A stretch of 56,763 nt of DNA from Pseudomonas sp. dw_612 (GCF_018449725.1 NZ_JAAVVC010000030.1:1-56763), one strand, 5' to 3'. Numbered from the stretch's first letter, positions 1 to 8,801 are shown. Translations and numbers: made by a program. The notes: a model not told the origin generated them from the sequence alone.

Positions 1-115
1 CCGATCTTCATGCTTTTCAAATCCTGAGTTCGACTCGGTTTTTCAGGTCGATGTAGATCCAAGAACACCTCGGTCAGTCCCCTCTACCCTCTGGGGAGAG
101 GGTTAGGGTGAGGGG
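1..115. repeat. 160-bp TIR element, copy A (left part outside window)
   Basis: This is the right-hand two thirds of a dispersed element whose complete copy lies at 3966-4125. Bases 1-92 match 4012-4102 closely, including the central CCTGAGTTCGACTCGG / TTTTTCAGG hairpin, and 93-115 is the same 23-base terminal repeat (GGGGAGAGGGTTAGGGTGAG plus GGG). The left end must lie before base 1. It sits just beyond the stop of tauD. Confidence 0.8.
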
Positions 116-163
116 TGGGTTCGGAGCCGTGTCACAAATCCAGATCACACCTCTTCCAAAACC

Positions 164-1006
164 TCACCGAAAAAACGGCACATCCCCCAACACCGTAGCC
201 CGCTGCATTACCCGCCGCGCCGGGCGGTAATCGTCTACCGCGTAATGCTGGGTCACGCGGTTATCCCAGAACGCCACGTCATCCTTCTGCCAGCGCCAGC
301 GGATGGTAAATTCCGGCCGTGTTCCGTGGGCGAACAGCAGCTTCAGAATCGCTTCGCTTTCGGTCTCCGACAATTCATTGATCTTCGACGTGAACCCTTC
401 ATTGACGAACAACGAACGGCGCCCGCTCACCGGGTGTGTGCGGATTACCGGGTGCGACAGCGGCGGATTCTTGCGCCGGGCTTCTTCCCACTGCGCCAAG
501 GCTTCAGGCGTATTGCCGTAACGTTCCAACGGAAACGAACGGGTGAAATCGTGCGTCGCCGTCAGCCCTTCGAGCAAGGCTTTCATCGGCGCCGACAACG
601 CTTCATACGCCGCAATCCCGCTGGCCCACAACGTGTCGCCGCCAAACTCCGGCAGCAACTTGGCGCTGAGCACGGCGCCCATGGCCGGGGTCGGGAGGAA
701 GGTCACGTCGGTGTGCCAGATCGCGTTGTCGCGCACGTCGGTGACGGCGGTGTCGAGGATCAGCACTTCCGGCTGTTCCGGCACGTTGGGGTAGATCGGG
801 TGAATGTGCAGGTCGCCGAAATTCGCGGCGAAACGCGCTTGTTGCTGTGGCGTGATCGGCTGGTCGCGGAAGAACAAAACCTGGTGCTTGAGCAGCGCCT
901 GTTCGATGGCCTCGCGCTGTTCCTGGTCCAGCGGCTGGCTGATGTCGATGCCGCTGATTTGCGCACCGAGAGCAAAGCTCAGGGGGACGATGGTCAAGTT
1001 GCTCAT
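164..1006 (-). CDS. tauD: Taurine dioxygenase (2-oxoglutarate-dependent)
   Basis: This 280-residue Fe(II)/2-oxoglutarate dioxygenase hydroxylates taurine so that it breaks down to sulfite and aminoacetaldehyde, supplying sulfur when sulfate is scarce. The TauD iron ligands are visible: HTD in IWHTDVTF and the distal His in NRVTQHYAVDDY, followed by the 2-oxoglutarate-binding Arg in RRVMQR. I chose the ATG at 1006 (MSNLTIVPLS, the usual TauD N-terminus), which has GAAGAG upstream, over an in-frame start at 1021. It is last in the operon tauA-tauB-tauC-tauD and is separated from tauC by a 173-bp gap that holds a long hairpin. Confidence 0.95.
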   Translation of the reverse strand: MSNLTIVPLSFALGAQISGIDISQPLDQEQREAIEQALLKHQVLFFRDQPITPQQQARFAANFGDLHIHPIYPNVPEQPEVLILDTAVTDVRDNAIWHTDVTFLPTPAMGAVLSAKLLPEFGGDTLWASGIAAYEALSAPMKALLEGLTATHDFTRSFPLERYGNTPEALAQWEEARRKNPPLSHPVIRTHPVSGRRSLFVNEGFTSKINELSETESEAILKLLFAHGTRPEFTIRWRWQKDDVAFWDNRVTQHYAVDDYRPARRVMQRATVLGDVPFFR

Positions 1007-1063
1007 GGTGGTTCTCTTCAATTCTGGGTGTCGTCTATGAATGTTGTGAACAACACCGCACCT

Positions 1064-1142
1064 GTAGGAGCTGCCGAAGGCTGCGATCTTTTGATCTTTT
1101 GAAGGGCAAGATCAAAAGATCGCAGCCTTCGGCAGCTCCTAC
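1064..1142. repeat. Perfect long hairpin, GTAGGAGCTGCCGAAGG family
   Basis: Two arms of about 35 bases, GTAGGAGCTGCCGAAGGCTG continuing to GATCTT and its reverse complement, are separated by only a few bases. The same family occurs at 26322-26398 and, in a variant form, at 34250-34347. It lies between tauC and tauD and could cause partial termination or stabilise the upstream mRNA. Confidence 0.85.
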
Positions 1143-1179
1143 GGGGGTGATCCAAAAAAGGGGCTCACATTCAAAAGCT

Positions 1180-2013
1180 TCAGTGTGCCTGGCCGTGCCA
1201 CGGCACCAGTTTGCGTTGTAGCGCGCGCAGGCCCATTTCCATGGCGAAGGCGATCAGCGCGATCACCAGAATCCCCAGCACCACCACATCGGTGACCAGG
1301 AACTGCGCAGCCGACTGCACCATAAAGCCCAAACCGCTGGTGGCGGCGATCAATTCGGCGGCGACCAGTGTCGACCAACCCACGCCCAAACCAATGCGCA
1401 CGCCGGTCAAAATATCCGGCAGCGCACTCGGCAGAATCACATGCCGAATCAACTGCGCCCGGGTCGCGCCCAGGGACTGCGCGGCGCGCAATTTGGCCGG
1501 ATCAACCGTGCGCACGCCCGTCGCGGTGGCGATGGCAATCGGGGCGAAGATCGCGAGGTAGATCAGCAGGACTTTCGACAGCTCACCGATGCCGCACCAG
1601 ATCACGATCAGCGGCAGGTAAGCCAGCGGTGGAATCGGGCGGTAGAACTCGATCAGCGGATCGAGTATCCCGCGCGCGATGCGGTTATGGCCGATGGCAA
1701 TCCCGACTGGCACGGCGGTCAGCACCGCGAAGCCGAGGCCCAGGCCGATACGTTTGAGGCTCGCGCCCAGGTGCTGCCACAAGGTCGAATCCATGTAGCC
1801 CGTAGTCGCCAGCAACCAGCCTTTTTGCAGCACGGCGGATGGTGGCGGCAGGAATAACGGTTCGATCATCCCCGTAGCCGTCACGGCCCACCAGATGAAC
1901 ACCAACGCGAACAGCGTCAGCACACTGATCCAACGCGTACTGAAGCTGCGCCGAAGCGGAATCACCGTCGAACCGGGTTTCGCCGCTACGGCCGGAATTT
2001 CATAGCTGCTCAT
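1180..2013 (-). CDS. tauC: Taurine ABC transporter permease
   Basis: This 277-residue inner-membrane permease of the sulfonate/nitrate/taurine ABC family forms the channel with TauB and TauA. It has hydrophobic segments at about 30-50 (VLTLFALVFIWWAVTATGM), 90-105, 120-150, 200-215 and 240-260. The cytoplasmic EAA-type loop is seen as AAQSLGATRAQLIRHVILPSALPDILTG in the second half. The start overlaps the tauB stop by four bases (ATGA), which implies coupled translation. The C-terminal RALQRKLVPWH is typical of TauC. Confidence 0.95.
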   Translation of the reverse strand: MSSYEIPAVAAKPGSTVIPLRRSFSTRWISVLTLFALVFIWWAVTATGMIEPLFLPPPSAVLQKGWLLATTGYMDSTLWQHLGASLKRIGLGLGFAVLTAVPVGIAIGHNRIARGILDPLIEFYRPIPPLAYLPLIVIWCGIGELSKVLLIYLAIFAPIAIATATGVRTVDPAKLRAAQSLGATRAQLIRHVILPSALPDILTGVRIGLGVGWSTLVAAELIAATSGLGFMVQSAAQFLVTDVVVLGILVIALIAFAMEMGLRALQRKLVPWHGQAH

Positions 2014-2804
2014 GCGCGCTCCTGCCGCGTGGCGGCGCTGCGTTGGGAGAACACTTTGGCGAGCACGTGTTCGCGGGTTTCAATAAAGCGCGGGTCGGAC
2101 TTGATCGCCCGTGCCGACTCGCCGGCGGCGTAACGCTGACCGAAGTCCAGGCTCAAACGCTCGACGATTTGCCCAGGGTTCGGCGCCAGCAGAATCAGAT
2201 CCGTGGCGAGGAACACCGCTTCTTCGATGTCGTGGGTAATCAGGAAGACGGGTTTGGCGGTGCGCTGCCAGACTTGCAGCAACAGCTCCTGCATCTGCTC
2301 GCGGGTGAAAGCATCGAGGGCGCCGAAGGGTTCGTCCATCAGCAACACGCGCGGGTCGGCGGCGAGGGCGCGAGCCAGTCCGACACGTTGTTTCTGGCCG
2401 CCCGAGAGCTGCCAGATGCGACGGTTTTCAAATCCGGAAAGGTCCACCAGCGCGAGCATTTCCCGGGCGCGGATTTCCCGTTTCTCCCGGGACACGCCGG
2501 CCAGTTCAAGGCCGAAACCGACGTTAGCCAGCACGTCCTGCCAGGGCAGCAAGGCGTCGTCCTGGAACACCACGCCACGTTCGGCGCTCGGGCCTTTGAC
2601 CGGCACGCCGTCAAGGGTGATGCGCCCGGCGCTGGGCTCGACGAAACCGGCAATCAGGTTCAACAGCGAAGTCTTGCCACTGCCGGACGGGCCGAGGGCC
2701 ACCAGCAATTGCTGGGGCCCCAGGCTCAAGGAAATATCCGTCAGTACCGGTTCCGGGCTGCCGGGGTACTGTGCGCTGATGCGCTCCAGCTGTAGCAAAG
2801 CCAT
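2010..2804 (-). CDS. tauB: Taurine ABC transporter ATP-binding protein
   Basis: This 264-residue ABC ATPase powers taurine uptake. All family motifs are present: Walker A GPSGSGKTS (about 37-45), Q-loop VVFQDDALLPW, signature LSGGQKQRVGLARAL, Walker B VLLMDEPFGALD and switch His in FLITHDIEEA. It lies 15 bp downstream of tauA and overlaps tauC by 4 bp, so the three transporter genes form a single transcriptional unit. Confidence 0.95.
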   Translation of the reverse strand: MALLQLERISAQYPGSPEPVLTDISLSLGPQQLLVALGPSGSGKTSLLNLIAGFVEPSAGRITLDGVPVKGPSAERGVVFQDDALLPWQDVLANVGFGLELAGVSREKREIRAREMLALVDLSGFENRRIWQLSGGQKQRVGLARALAADPRVLLMDEPFGALDAFTREQMQELLLQVWQRTAKPVFLITHDIEEAVFLATDLILLAPNPGQIVERLSLDFGQRYAAGESARAIKSDPRFIETREHVLAKVFSQRSAATRQERA

Positions 2805-2819
2805 CGCAGTTAACTCCGA

Positions 2820-3797
2820 TCAGTTGGTGATGTATTTAGAGCTGACATACGGGGCGTAGTCCGGCAGCACGGCTTCGACTTTGCCTTGTTCCTTCAGGAA
2901 CACAGCGGTGTCGGTGATGGCTTTGGTGGTCGGTGCGCCAAGGGTGATGACTTGATCAGCCGCCAGCGGGTAAACGTTGCCTTGCAGCAACAATGGAATA
3001 TCCGTGGCCTTGGCGCCGGAGAGCTTCACCAGTTTGTCGACGTTGCTTTGGTTGGCGAGCCAGGTTTTCGGGTCTTTGCGGTAATCGGCGTAGGCATCCA
3101 GGGTCACTTTGGCGAACGCGGTGACGATTTCCGGGTGTTTCTCGGCGAAGTCTTTGCGCACGATCCAGGCATCGAAGGTCGGCGCGCCAAACTTGGCCAG
3201 TTCGCCGGAGGTGATCAGCACCTTGCCGTTTTCCTTGGCTACGCCCAGGGCTGGGTCCCAAACGTAAGTGGCGTCGATGTCACCGCGCTTCCACGCAGCG
3301 ACGATCGCCGGTGGCGCCAGGTTGAGGATGGTGACTTTCGATGGATCGATGTTCCAGTGCTTCAGCGCGGCCAGCAGGCTGTAGTGGCCGGTGGACACGA
3401 ATGGCACGGCGATTTTCTTGCCGATCAGGTCTTGCGGGGTTTTGATCCCGGAACCGTCGCGGGCGACCAGCGCTTCAGCGGCGCCGATCTGGGTGGCAAT
3501 GAGAAAGGTTTCAACCGGAACTTTGCGGGTGATTGCAGCGGTCAGCGGGCTGGAGCCGAGGTAGCCGATTTGCACGTCGCCGGACGCGATGGCGGCGATG
3601 ATGTCGGCCCCGTTGTCGAATTTGCGCCAGTCGATCTTGGCGTTGGTGGCTTTTTCGTACGCGCCGTCGGCTTGAGCGACTTTGGCCGGGTCGACGGTGG
3701 TCTGGTAGGCGACGGTCACGTCAGCCGCCTGGGCAAAGAAACTCGCCGCAGCCAAAGACGCGGCCGCCAGTAGGCGAAGAGGGAAATTCAGTTTCAT
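2820..3797 (-). CDS. tauA: Taurine-binding periplasmic protein
   Basis: This is a 325-residue substrate-binding protein. A Sec signal peptide (MKLNFPLRLLAAASLAAASF) is followed by FAQA-ADVTV, with predicted cleavage after AQA. The mature part has the NMT1/SsuA-like fold signature of aliphatic sulfonate binders (DVQIGYLGSSPLTAAITRK, WDPALG). It delivers taurine to TauBC. It is the first gene of tauABCD, so the operon promoter should lie in 3798-3965. Confidence 0.95.
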   Translation of the reverse strand: MKLNFPLRLLAAASLAAASFFAQAADVTVAYQTTVDPAKVAQADGAYEKATNAKIDWRKFDNGADIIAAIASGDVQIGYLGSSPLTAAITRKVPVETFLIATQIGAAEALVARDGSGIKTPQDLIGKKIAVPFVSTGHYSLLAALKHWNIDPSKVTILNLAPPAIVAAWKRGDIDATYVWDPALGVAKENGKVLITSGELAKFGAPTFDAWIVRKDFAEKHPEIVTAFAKVTLDAYADYRKDPKTWLANQSNVDKLVKLSGAKATDIPLLLQGNVYPLAADQVITLGAPTTKAITDTAVFLKEQGKVEAVLPDYAPYVSSKYITN

Positions 3798-3965
3798 TGG
3801 AGAAGCTCCTTGTCAGGCGACCGAGGATCGGCGTGAAAGGAGACTAAATGATATAAGAATCCGAAAATAAATAACTTTTTCGAATGAGCTTATGAGCGGA
3901 AAATTCTAAAGGATGGGTGGGAGGGTAGTGGAGAATTTGCCATTGTGTGCAGTCAGGTGGATCGC
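3798..3965 (-). promoter_or_regulatory. Probable tau operon promoter region
   Basis: There is a strikingly AT-rich block at about 3843-3910 (ATGATATAAGAATCCGAAAA and onward) inside GC-rich DNA, 50-110 bp before tauA. Sulfonate operons of this type are activated by CysB/Cbl-type LysR proteins during sulfate starvation, and such sites are AT-rich and degenerate. No exact -35/-10 pair can be fixed by eye, so the regulator is an inference. Confidence 0.45.
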
Positions 3966-4125
3966 CCCCTCACCCCAGCCCTCTCCCCACAGGGGAGAGG
4001 GGGAAAGGGAGCCGATCTTCGTGATGTTCAAAACCTGAGTTCGACTCGGTTTTTCAGGTCGATGCAGCTCTAAGAACAACTCGGTCAGCCCCCTCTACCC
4101 CCTGGGGAGAGGGTTGGGGTGAGGG
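3966..4125. repeat. 160-bp element with 23-bp terminal inverted repeats, copy B (complete)
   Basis: The left terminus is 3966-3988 and the right terminus is 4103-4125. They are reverse complements with one mismatch (core CCCTCACCCC). The left arm also folds on itself (CCCTCTCCCC-ACA-GGGGAGAGGG). The centre holds a third hairpin (GAGTTCGACTC). No reading frame is evident, so this is a non-coding MITE-like element. It lies between tauA and the 3' end of gshA. Confidence 0.8.
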
Positions 4126-4138
4126 GTGGATCTTGGAA

Positions 4139-5722
4139 TCAGTTACTGATCGCCAGAATACTCGCCTGATACGACCCGACAAACACATCGAAATCGCCGA
4201 CTTCGTTCTGCTCCAGCTCCGCCTGTTCAGCCAGCGACGAACGCGCCCGCGCTTCAAACTTCGCCTGGTCTTCAGCACTCAGCGGTTCACTGCGGAAGTA
4301 CTCGGCATGCACCCGGCTCTGACGCAGGGAGAACTGCGCGAAGCTTTCCTTATGCTCGGCCATCGCCGCCAGCACTTGGGCCGATGGGGTTCGGGACGAA
4401 TCCTTGACCTTCTCCAGCTGCACGTCCAGCGCCTTGCTATGCGCATCGCCGCCATGGCTTTGATCGAGCAACGCCGCCAGCGGGGCGATCTTTTCCAGCA
4501 GTTCGGTGGCCCATTCCTTCATGTCCACCGCTTGCCCGTCGCGCTGCAATTGCAGGCCCGGACGCCGACCTTCCTTGACCACGCTGAGGAAGTTCAAGGT
4601 CGCGTTATTGCAGGTGGTGTTGGCCAGCAGCGGACTGTCATTCAGCGCGCAGTACAGCAGGAACGCGTCGAGGAAGCGCGACTCGGTCAGGTCGATGCCC
4701 ATCGGCAGGAACGGGTTGATGTCCAGGCAACGCACTTCGACGTACTGAATGCCACGGGCCACCAGCGCCTGGATCGGCCGTTCGCCGGTGTAGGTCACGC
4801 GTTTCGGGCGGATGTTGGAGTAGTACTCGTTTTCGATCTGCAGGATGTTGGTGTTGAGCTGAACCCACTCACCGTCCTTGTGCGTGCCGACTTCAACGTA
4901 AGGCGCGTAAGGCGTGGCCACCGCTTTGCGCAGGCTGTCGGTGTAGCTCGACAGATCGTTGTAGCACGGCGTCAAACCGGCCTGGGCGTTGCTCTGGTAA
5001 CCGAGGTCGCTCATGCGCAGGCTAGTGGCGTACGGCAGGTACAAAGTCTCTGGATCAAGCTGTTCCAACTGGTGCGAACGACCGCGCAGGAAACCGGCGT
5101 CCAGCGCTGGCGATGCACCGAACAGGTACATCAGCAGCCAGCTGTAGCGACGGAAGTTACGGATCAGCGCGATGTAGGCCGACGACTGATAGTCGCGGTC
5201 GGTGCCGACAAAGCCTTCAGCCTCTTTGAGCAGCGGCCAGAGCTTTTCCGGCAGGGAAAAGTTGTAGTGAATCCCGGCGATGCACTGCATGGTCTTGCCG
5301 TAACGCAGGGCCAGGCCCTTGCGGTAGACGTACTTCAGCTGACCGATGTTGGACGTGCCGTAATAGGCGATCGGGATGTCTTCCTCGGCCGGCAACGGGC
5401 ACGGCATCGATGGACTCCACAGAAACTCGTTGCCGAGCTTGCTGTAGGCAAAACGGTGAATGCTGTCCAGACTCGCCAGTGTGTCCGCCGGGTCGGGCAG
5501 GGCGGGCGTGATGAACTCCAGCAGCGATTCGGAATAATCGGTGGTGATCTGTTCGTTGGTCAGCGCGGAACCCAATTCTTCCGGGTGCGGCGTTTGCGCC
5601 AGGCGACCTTCATCGGTCACGCGCAGGCATTCACGTTCGATGCCGTGAAGGCACTGTTCGAGCAGAGAGAGGTTAGCGCGCTCGCCGAGCAGAGCCAGGC
5701 GGCGGTTGAGAAGTTCGCTCAA
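4139..5722 (-). CDS. gshA: Glutamate-cysteine ligase
   Basis: This 527-residue enzyme makes gamma-glutamylcysteine from glutamate, cysteine and ATP, the first step of glutathione synthesis. It belongs to the enterobacterial/gammaproteobacterial GshA class (E. coli enzyme about 518 residues). Recognisable blocks include GIERECLRV, TTDYSESLLEFITP, GLALRYGKTMQCIAGIHYNFS and YVEVRCLDINPFLPMGID. I chose the TTG at 5722 (protein MSELLNRRLALLGERANL) because AAGGA sits seven bases upstream. A GTG at 5737 is in frame, but that SD lies inside its coding sequence. The gene is monocistronic. Confidence 0.95.
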   Translation of the reverse strand: MSELLNRRLALLGERANLSLLEQCLHGIERECLRVTDEGRLAQTPHPEELGSALTNEQITTDYSESLLEFITPALPDPADTLASLDSIHRFAYSKLGNEFLWSPSMPCPLPAEEDIPIAYYGTSNIGQLKYVYRKGLALRYGKTMQCIAGIHYNFSLPEKLWPLLKEAEGFVGTDRDYQSSAYIALIRNFRRYSWLLMYLFGASPALDAGFLRGRSHQLEQLDPETLYLPYATSLRMSDLGYQSNAQAGLTPCYNDLSSYTDSLRKAVATPYAPYVEVGTHKDGEWVQLNTNILQIENEYYSNIRPKRVTYTGERPIQALVARGIQYVEVRCLDINPFLPMGIDLTESRFLDAFLLYCALNDSPLLANTTCNNATLNFLSVVKEGRRPGLQLQRDGQAVDMKEWATELLEKIAPLAALLDQSHGGDAHSKALDVQLEKVKDSSRTPSAQVLAAMAEHKESFAQFSLRQSRVHAEYFRSEPLSAEDQAKFEARARSSLAEQAELEQNEVGDFDVFVGSYQASILAISN

Positions 5723-5855
5723 GTTGGATTCCTTCACGCGTCAGTCGCCCCAATATGGGGGTGGGCAAGACGGTCTACAAGGGTGAAGTTAAAACTGGCG
5801 TTTTCGCCTGGTTCTTGAGTCATACAGACCTGATACCAGTTGATCATCGCAACCC

Positions 5856-5949
5856 CCTGTGGGAGCGGGCTTGCTCGCGAAGGCGGCGTGTCAGCCAACA
5901 TTAACGTCGCCTGACACACCGCCTTCGCGAGCAAGCCCGCTCCCACAGG
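5856..5949. repeat. REP pair (GTGGGAGCGGGCTTGCTCGCGAA family)
   Basis: CCTGTGGGAGCGGGCTTGCT at 5856 is repeated in inverted orientation ending at 5949. A spacer that is itself partly palindromic (GTGTCAG / CTGACAC) lies between them. This is the standard paired-REP (REPIN) arrangement of fluorescent pseudomonads. It lies in the 371-bp gap upstream of gshA. Confidence 0.9.
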
Positions 5950-5958
5950 TGGCGCGCC

Positions 5959-6069
5959 TCAACTGACTGGCATCAGCCGCACCGACCCACATTCAAATGC
6001 CAACTTCACTCCCTGAATCTGGCTGTCGCGCACGCGGAAAAGTTCGACGCCGCAGTCGTAGCGCCGAAA
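5959..6069 (-). pseudogene. Fragment resembling the C-terminus of an NTF2-like protein
   Basis: On the minus strand a frame reads RYDCGVELFRVRDSQIQGVK and then LAFECGSVRLMPVS before a TGA at 5959-5961. It is closed upstream by a TAA at 6070-6072. The FRVRD-x-x-I block resembles the end of SnoaL/NTF2-type proteins (FRVRDGKI). No start codon or upstream domain remains, so if the match is real this is a relic. The rest of the gap 5723-6093 holds the REP pair and, presumably, the gshA promoter. The identification rests on a short motif. Confidence 0.25.
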
Positions 6070-6093
6070 TTAACTCAAAATGATGGCATTCAT

Positions 6094-6477
6094 CTACAGG
6101 ACAGCGAACGTGCCTTGTGCTTTTGCGACCAGTTTGTCGCCCTGCATCACGTCGGCTTCGACCACCAATGTGCGTCGGCCCGGGTGGATCACCCGCGCCG
6201 TGCACATTACTTCGCCGTCGGACACCGCGCGAATGTAGTTGATCTTGCACTCGATGGTCGCGCTCTGCTGGTCAAAGCCGTGGGTGCTGGAACAGGCCAG
6301 GCCCATGGCAATGTCCACCAGGCTGAACAAAGCCCCGCCGTGCAACTTGCCGCCGCGATTACGCAGCTCTGGCGCAAGCCCCAGGGCGACTTGCGCCACC
6401 CCGGTTTCCAGGCTGTGCAAGCGACACCCCAGCAGCTTGAAAAAAGCGCTTTCGGTCAGGCCGGCAGGGATTTCCAT
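6094..6477 (-). CDS. PaaI-family hotdog thioesterase
   Basis: This 127-residue single hotdog-fold protein hydrolyses acyl- or aryl-CoA thioesters. The PaaI/YbdB signature is clear: NRGGKLHGGALFSLVDIAMG (about 40-60) carries the G-x-x-HGG and catalytic acidic residue, and SATIECKINYIRAVSDGE is the central strand block. It starts at the tex stop codon (TGATG, one shared base), so it is translated by reinitiation after tex. That is an odd pairing of a transcription accessory factor with a thioesterase. The substrate is unknown. Confidence 0.85.
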   Translation of the reverse strand: MEIPAGLTESAFFKLLGCRLHSLETGVAQVALGLAPELRNRGGKLHGGALFSLVDIAMGLACSSTHGFDQQSATIECKINYIRAVSDGEVMCTARVIHPGRRTLVVEADVMQGDKLVAKAQGTFAVL

Positions 6478-8801
6478 CAGCGTTTCTTCAACTGCTTGGC
6501 ATTGGCGAACAGTGAAGCCATGGCGTTGTTGGCCGGGGCCGCTGCCGTGGTTTCCTTGCGTGGTGCAGTGTTCTGGGATTGGCGCGGGGCCGATCCCGGA
6601 CGCGCACCACGGGCACCGTCGATTTTCTCGCCCGGCGTGTCGCTCATGCGCATCGACAGGCCGACGCGTTTGCGCGGGATGTCGACTTCCATGACCTTCA
6701 CCTTGACCACATCACCGGCCTTCACCGCTTCGCGCGGATCCTTGATGAACTTCTCCGAAAGCGCGGAGATGTGCACCAAACCGTCCTGATGCACGCCGAT
6801 GTCGACGAACGCGCCGAAGTTGGTCACGTTGGTCACCACGCCTTCGAGGATCATCCCCAGTTGCAAGTCCTTGAGGTCTTCGACGCCTTCCTGGAACTCG
6901 GCGGTCTTGAACTCGGGACGCGGGTCGCGGCCGGGTTTTTCCAGTTCTTGCAGGATGTCGGTGACCGTTGGCAGACCGAAAGTCTCGTCGGTGTACTTCT
7001 TCGGATCCAGACGCTTGAGGAAACTCGCATCACCGATCAGCGAGCGGATATCACGGTCGGTTTCAGCGGCAATGCGCTGCACCAGCGGATAGGCTTCCGG
7101 GTGAACGGCGGACGAATCCAGCGGGTTGTCGCCGTTCATCACGCGTAGGAAACCGGCAGCCTGTTCGAAGGTTTTTTCGCCCAGACGTGCGACTTTCTTC
7201 AGCGCTACACGGGTTTTGAACGCGCCGTGCTCGTCGCGGTGGCTGACGATATTCTGCGCCAGGGTCGCATTGAGGCCGGAGATGCGCGCCAGCAGCGCCA
7301 CGGAAGCGGTGTTGACGTCCACGCCCACGGCGTTTACGCAGTCCTCGACCACAGCGTCCAGGCCACGGGCCAGTTTCAGCTGCGACACGTCATGCTGGTA
7401 CTGGCCGACGCCGATGGATTTCGGATCGATCTTCACCAGTTCGGCCAGCGGATCCTGCAAGCGACGGGCAATCGACACCGCGCCACGGATCGACACGTCG
7501 AGGTCCGGGAATTCCTTGGAAGCCAGTTCCGAGGCCGAGTAAACCGATGCGCCGGCCTCGGAGACCATGACTTTGGTCATCTTCATGGCTGGGTATTTTT
7601 TGATCAGCTCAGCGGCCAGTTTGTCGGTTTCGCGGCTGGCGGTGCCGTTGCCGATGGCGATCAGGTCCACCGCGTGCTTGGCACACAGGGCGGCGAGGAT
7701 CGCGATGGTCTGGTCCCATTTGTTGTGCGGCACGTGCGGGTAAACCGTGGCGTGATCCAGCAGCTTGCCGGTGGAATCGACCACGGCGACCTTGCAGCCA
7801 GTACGCAGGCCCGGGTCGAGACCCAACGTTGCGCGCGGGCCGGCCGGGGCCGACAGCAGCAAGTCGTGCAGGTTGTGCGCGAATACATTGATCGCTTCGG
7901 TTTCCGCGCCATCGCGCAGTTCGCCCAGCAGATCGGTTTCCAGGTGAGTGTAGAGCTTCACTTTCCAGGTCCAGCGCACCACTTCGCCCAGCCATTTGTC
8001 GGCGGCGCGGTTCTGGTTCTGAATGCCGAATTGCTGGCCGATCATGCCTTCGCACGGGTGCATGGTGCCTGGCAGCTCATCGCCGACTTTCAGCGCAGAG
8101 CTGAGAATGCCTTCGTTGCGGCCACGGAAAATCGCCAGCGCGCGGTGCGATGGCATGCTTTTCAGCGGTTCATCGTGTTCGAAATAGTCGCGGAACTTGG
8201 CGCCTTCCTCTTCCTTGCCGGCGATCACGCGGGCACTGAGTGTGGCTTCCTGCTTGAGGTAGCTGCGCAGTTTGTCCAGCAGGCCGGCGTCTTCGGCGAA
8301 GCGTTCCATCAGGATGTACTTGGCGCCTTCGAGGGCAGCCTTCACATCCGCCACGCCTTTTTCGGCGTCGACAAAGCGTGCGGCTTCGGCGTCCGGGGTC
8401 AGGCTCGGGTCGTTGAACAGGCCGTCGGCCAAGTCGCCGAGGCCGGCTTCCAGGGCGATCTGGCCCTTGGTGCGGCGCTTCTGCTTGTACGGCAGGTACA
8501 AATCTTCGAGGCGGGTCTTGGTGTCGGCGAGCTTAATGTCGCGTTCGAGTTGCGGGGTCAGCTTGCCTTGTTCTTGAATGCTGGCAAGGATGCTGATGCG
8601 CCGTTCGTCGAGTTCTCGCAGGTAGCGCAGACGCTCTTCCAGATGCCGCAACTGGATGTCATCGAGGCTGCCGGTCACTTCTTTCCGGTAGCGGGCGATG
8701 AAGGGAACGGTAGAGCCCTCATCGAGTAGCGCGACGGCCGCTTCGACCTGTTGTGGGCGTACACCGAGTTCCTCGGCGATGCGGCTGTTGATGCTGTCCA
8801 T
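6477..8801 (-). CDS. tex: Tex transcription accessory protein (S1 RNA-binding)
   Basis: This 774-residue Tex/Spt6-type nucleic-acid-binding protein carries an N-terminal helical region, a YqgF-like RNase H fold (LGLDPGLRTGCKVAVVDSTG, about 325-345), helix-hairpin-helix motifs (ALLARISGLNATLAQNIVSH) and a C-terminal S1 domain (QLGMILEGVVTNVTNFGAFV). A basic Ala-rich tail ends FANAKQLKKR. I chose the ATG at 8801 (MDSINSRIAEEL) with AGGTGG upstream; a TTG at 8816 is less likely. Tex tunes transcription and is widely conserved. A TATAAT-like -10 on the minus strand at 9011-9016 suggests a leader of about 200 nt. Confidence 0.95.
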   Translation of the reverse strand: MDSINSRIAEELGVRPQQVEAAVALLDEGSTVPFIARYRKEVTGSLDDIQLRHLEERLRYLRELDERRISILASIQEQGKLTPQLERDIKLADTKTRLEDLYLPYKQKRRTKGQIALEAGLGDLADGLFNDPSLTPDAEAARFVDAEKGVADVKAALEGAKYILMERFAEDAGLLDKLRSYLKQEATLSARVIAGKEEEGAKFRDYFEHDEPLKSMPSHRALAIFRGRNEGILSSALKVGDELPGTMHPCEGMIGQQFGIQNQNRAADKWLGEVVRWTWKVKLYTHLETDLLGELRDGAETEAINVFAHNLHDLLLSAPAGPRATLGLDPGLRTGCKVAVVDSTGKLLDHATVYPHVPHNKWDQTIAILAALCAKHAVDLIAIGNGTASRETDKLAAELIKKYPAMKMTKVMVSEAGASVYSASELASKEFPDLDVSIRGAVSIARRLQDPLAELVKIDPKSIGVGQYQHDVSQLKLARGLDAVVEDCVNAVGVDVNTASVALLARISGLNATLAQNIVSHRDEHGAFKTRVALKKVARLGEKTFEQAAGFLRVMNGDNPLDSSAVHPEAYPLVQRIAAETDRDIRSLIGDASFLKRLDPKKYTDETFGLPTVTDILQELEKPGRDPRPEFKTAEFQEGVEDLKDLQLGMILEGVVTNVTNFGAFVDIGVHQDGLVHISALSEKFIKDPREAVKAGDVVKVKVMEVDIPRKRVGLSMRMSDTPGEKIDGARGARPGSAPRQSQNTAPRKETTAAAPANNAMASLFANAKQLKKR

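Noticed and set aside
4133..5818. Long plus-strand frame opposite gshA (561 codons)
   Set aside because: Antisense shadow: Gln/Arg/Val/His-rich composition expected of the complement of a high-GC gene. Similar long shadows oppose tex, pckA, fdhF, dctB and the phospho-lyase gene.
5734..5946. Short frames with MGAGLLAKA at REP sites
   Set aside because: These are translations of the REP repeat, found at several places, not genes.
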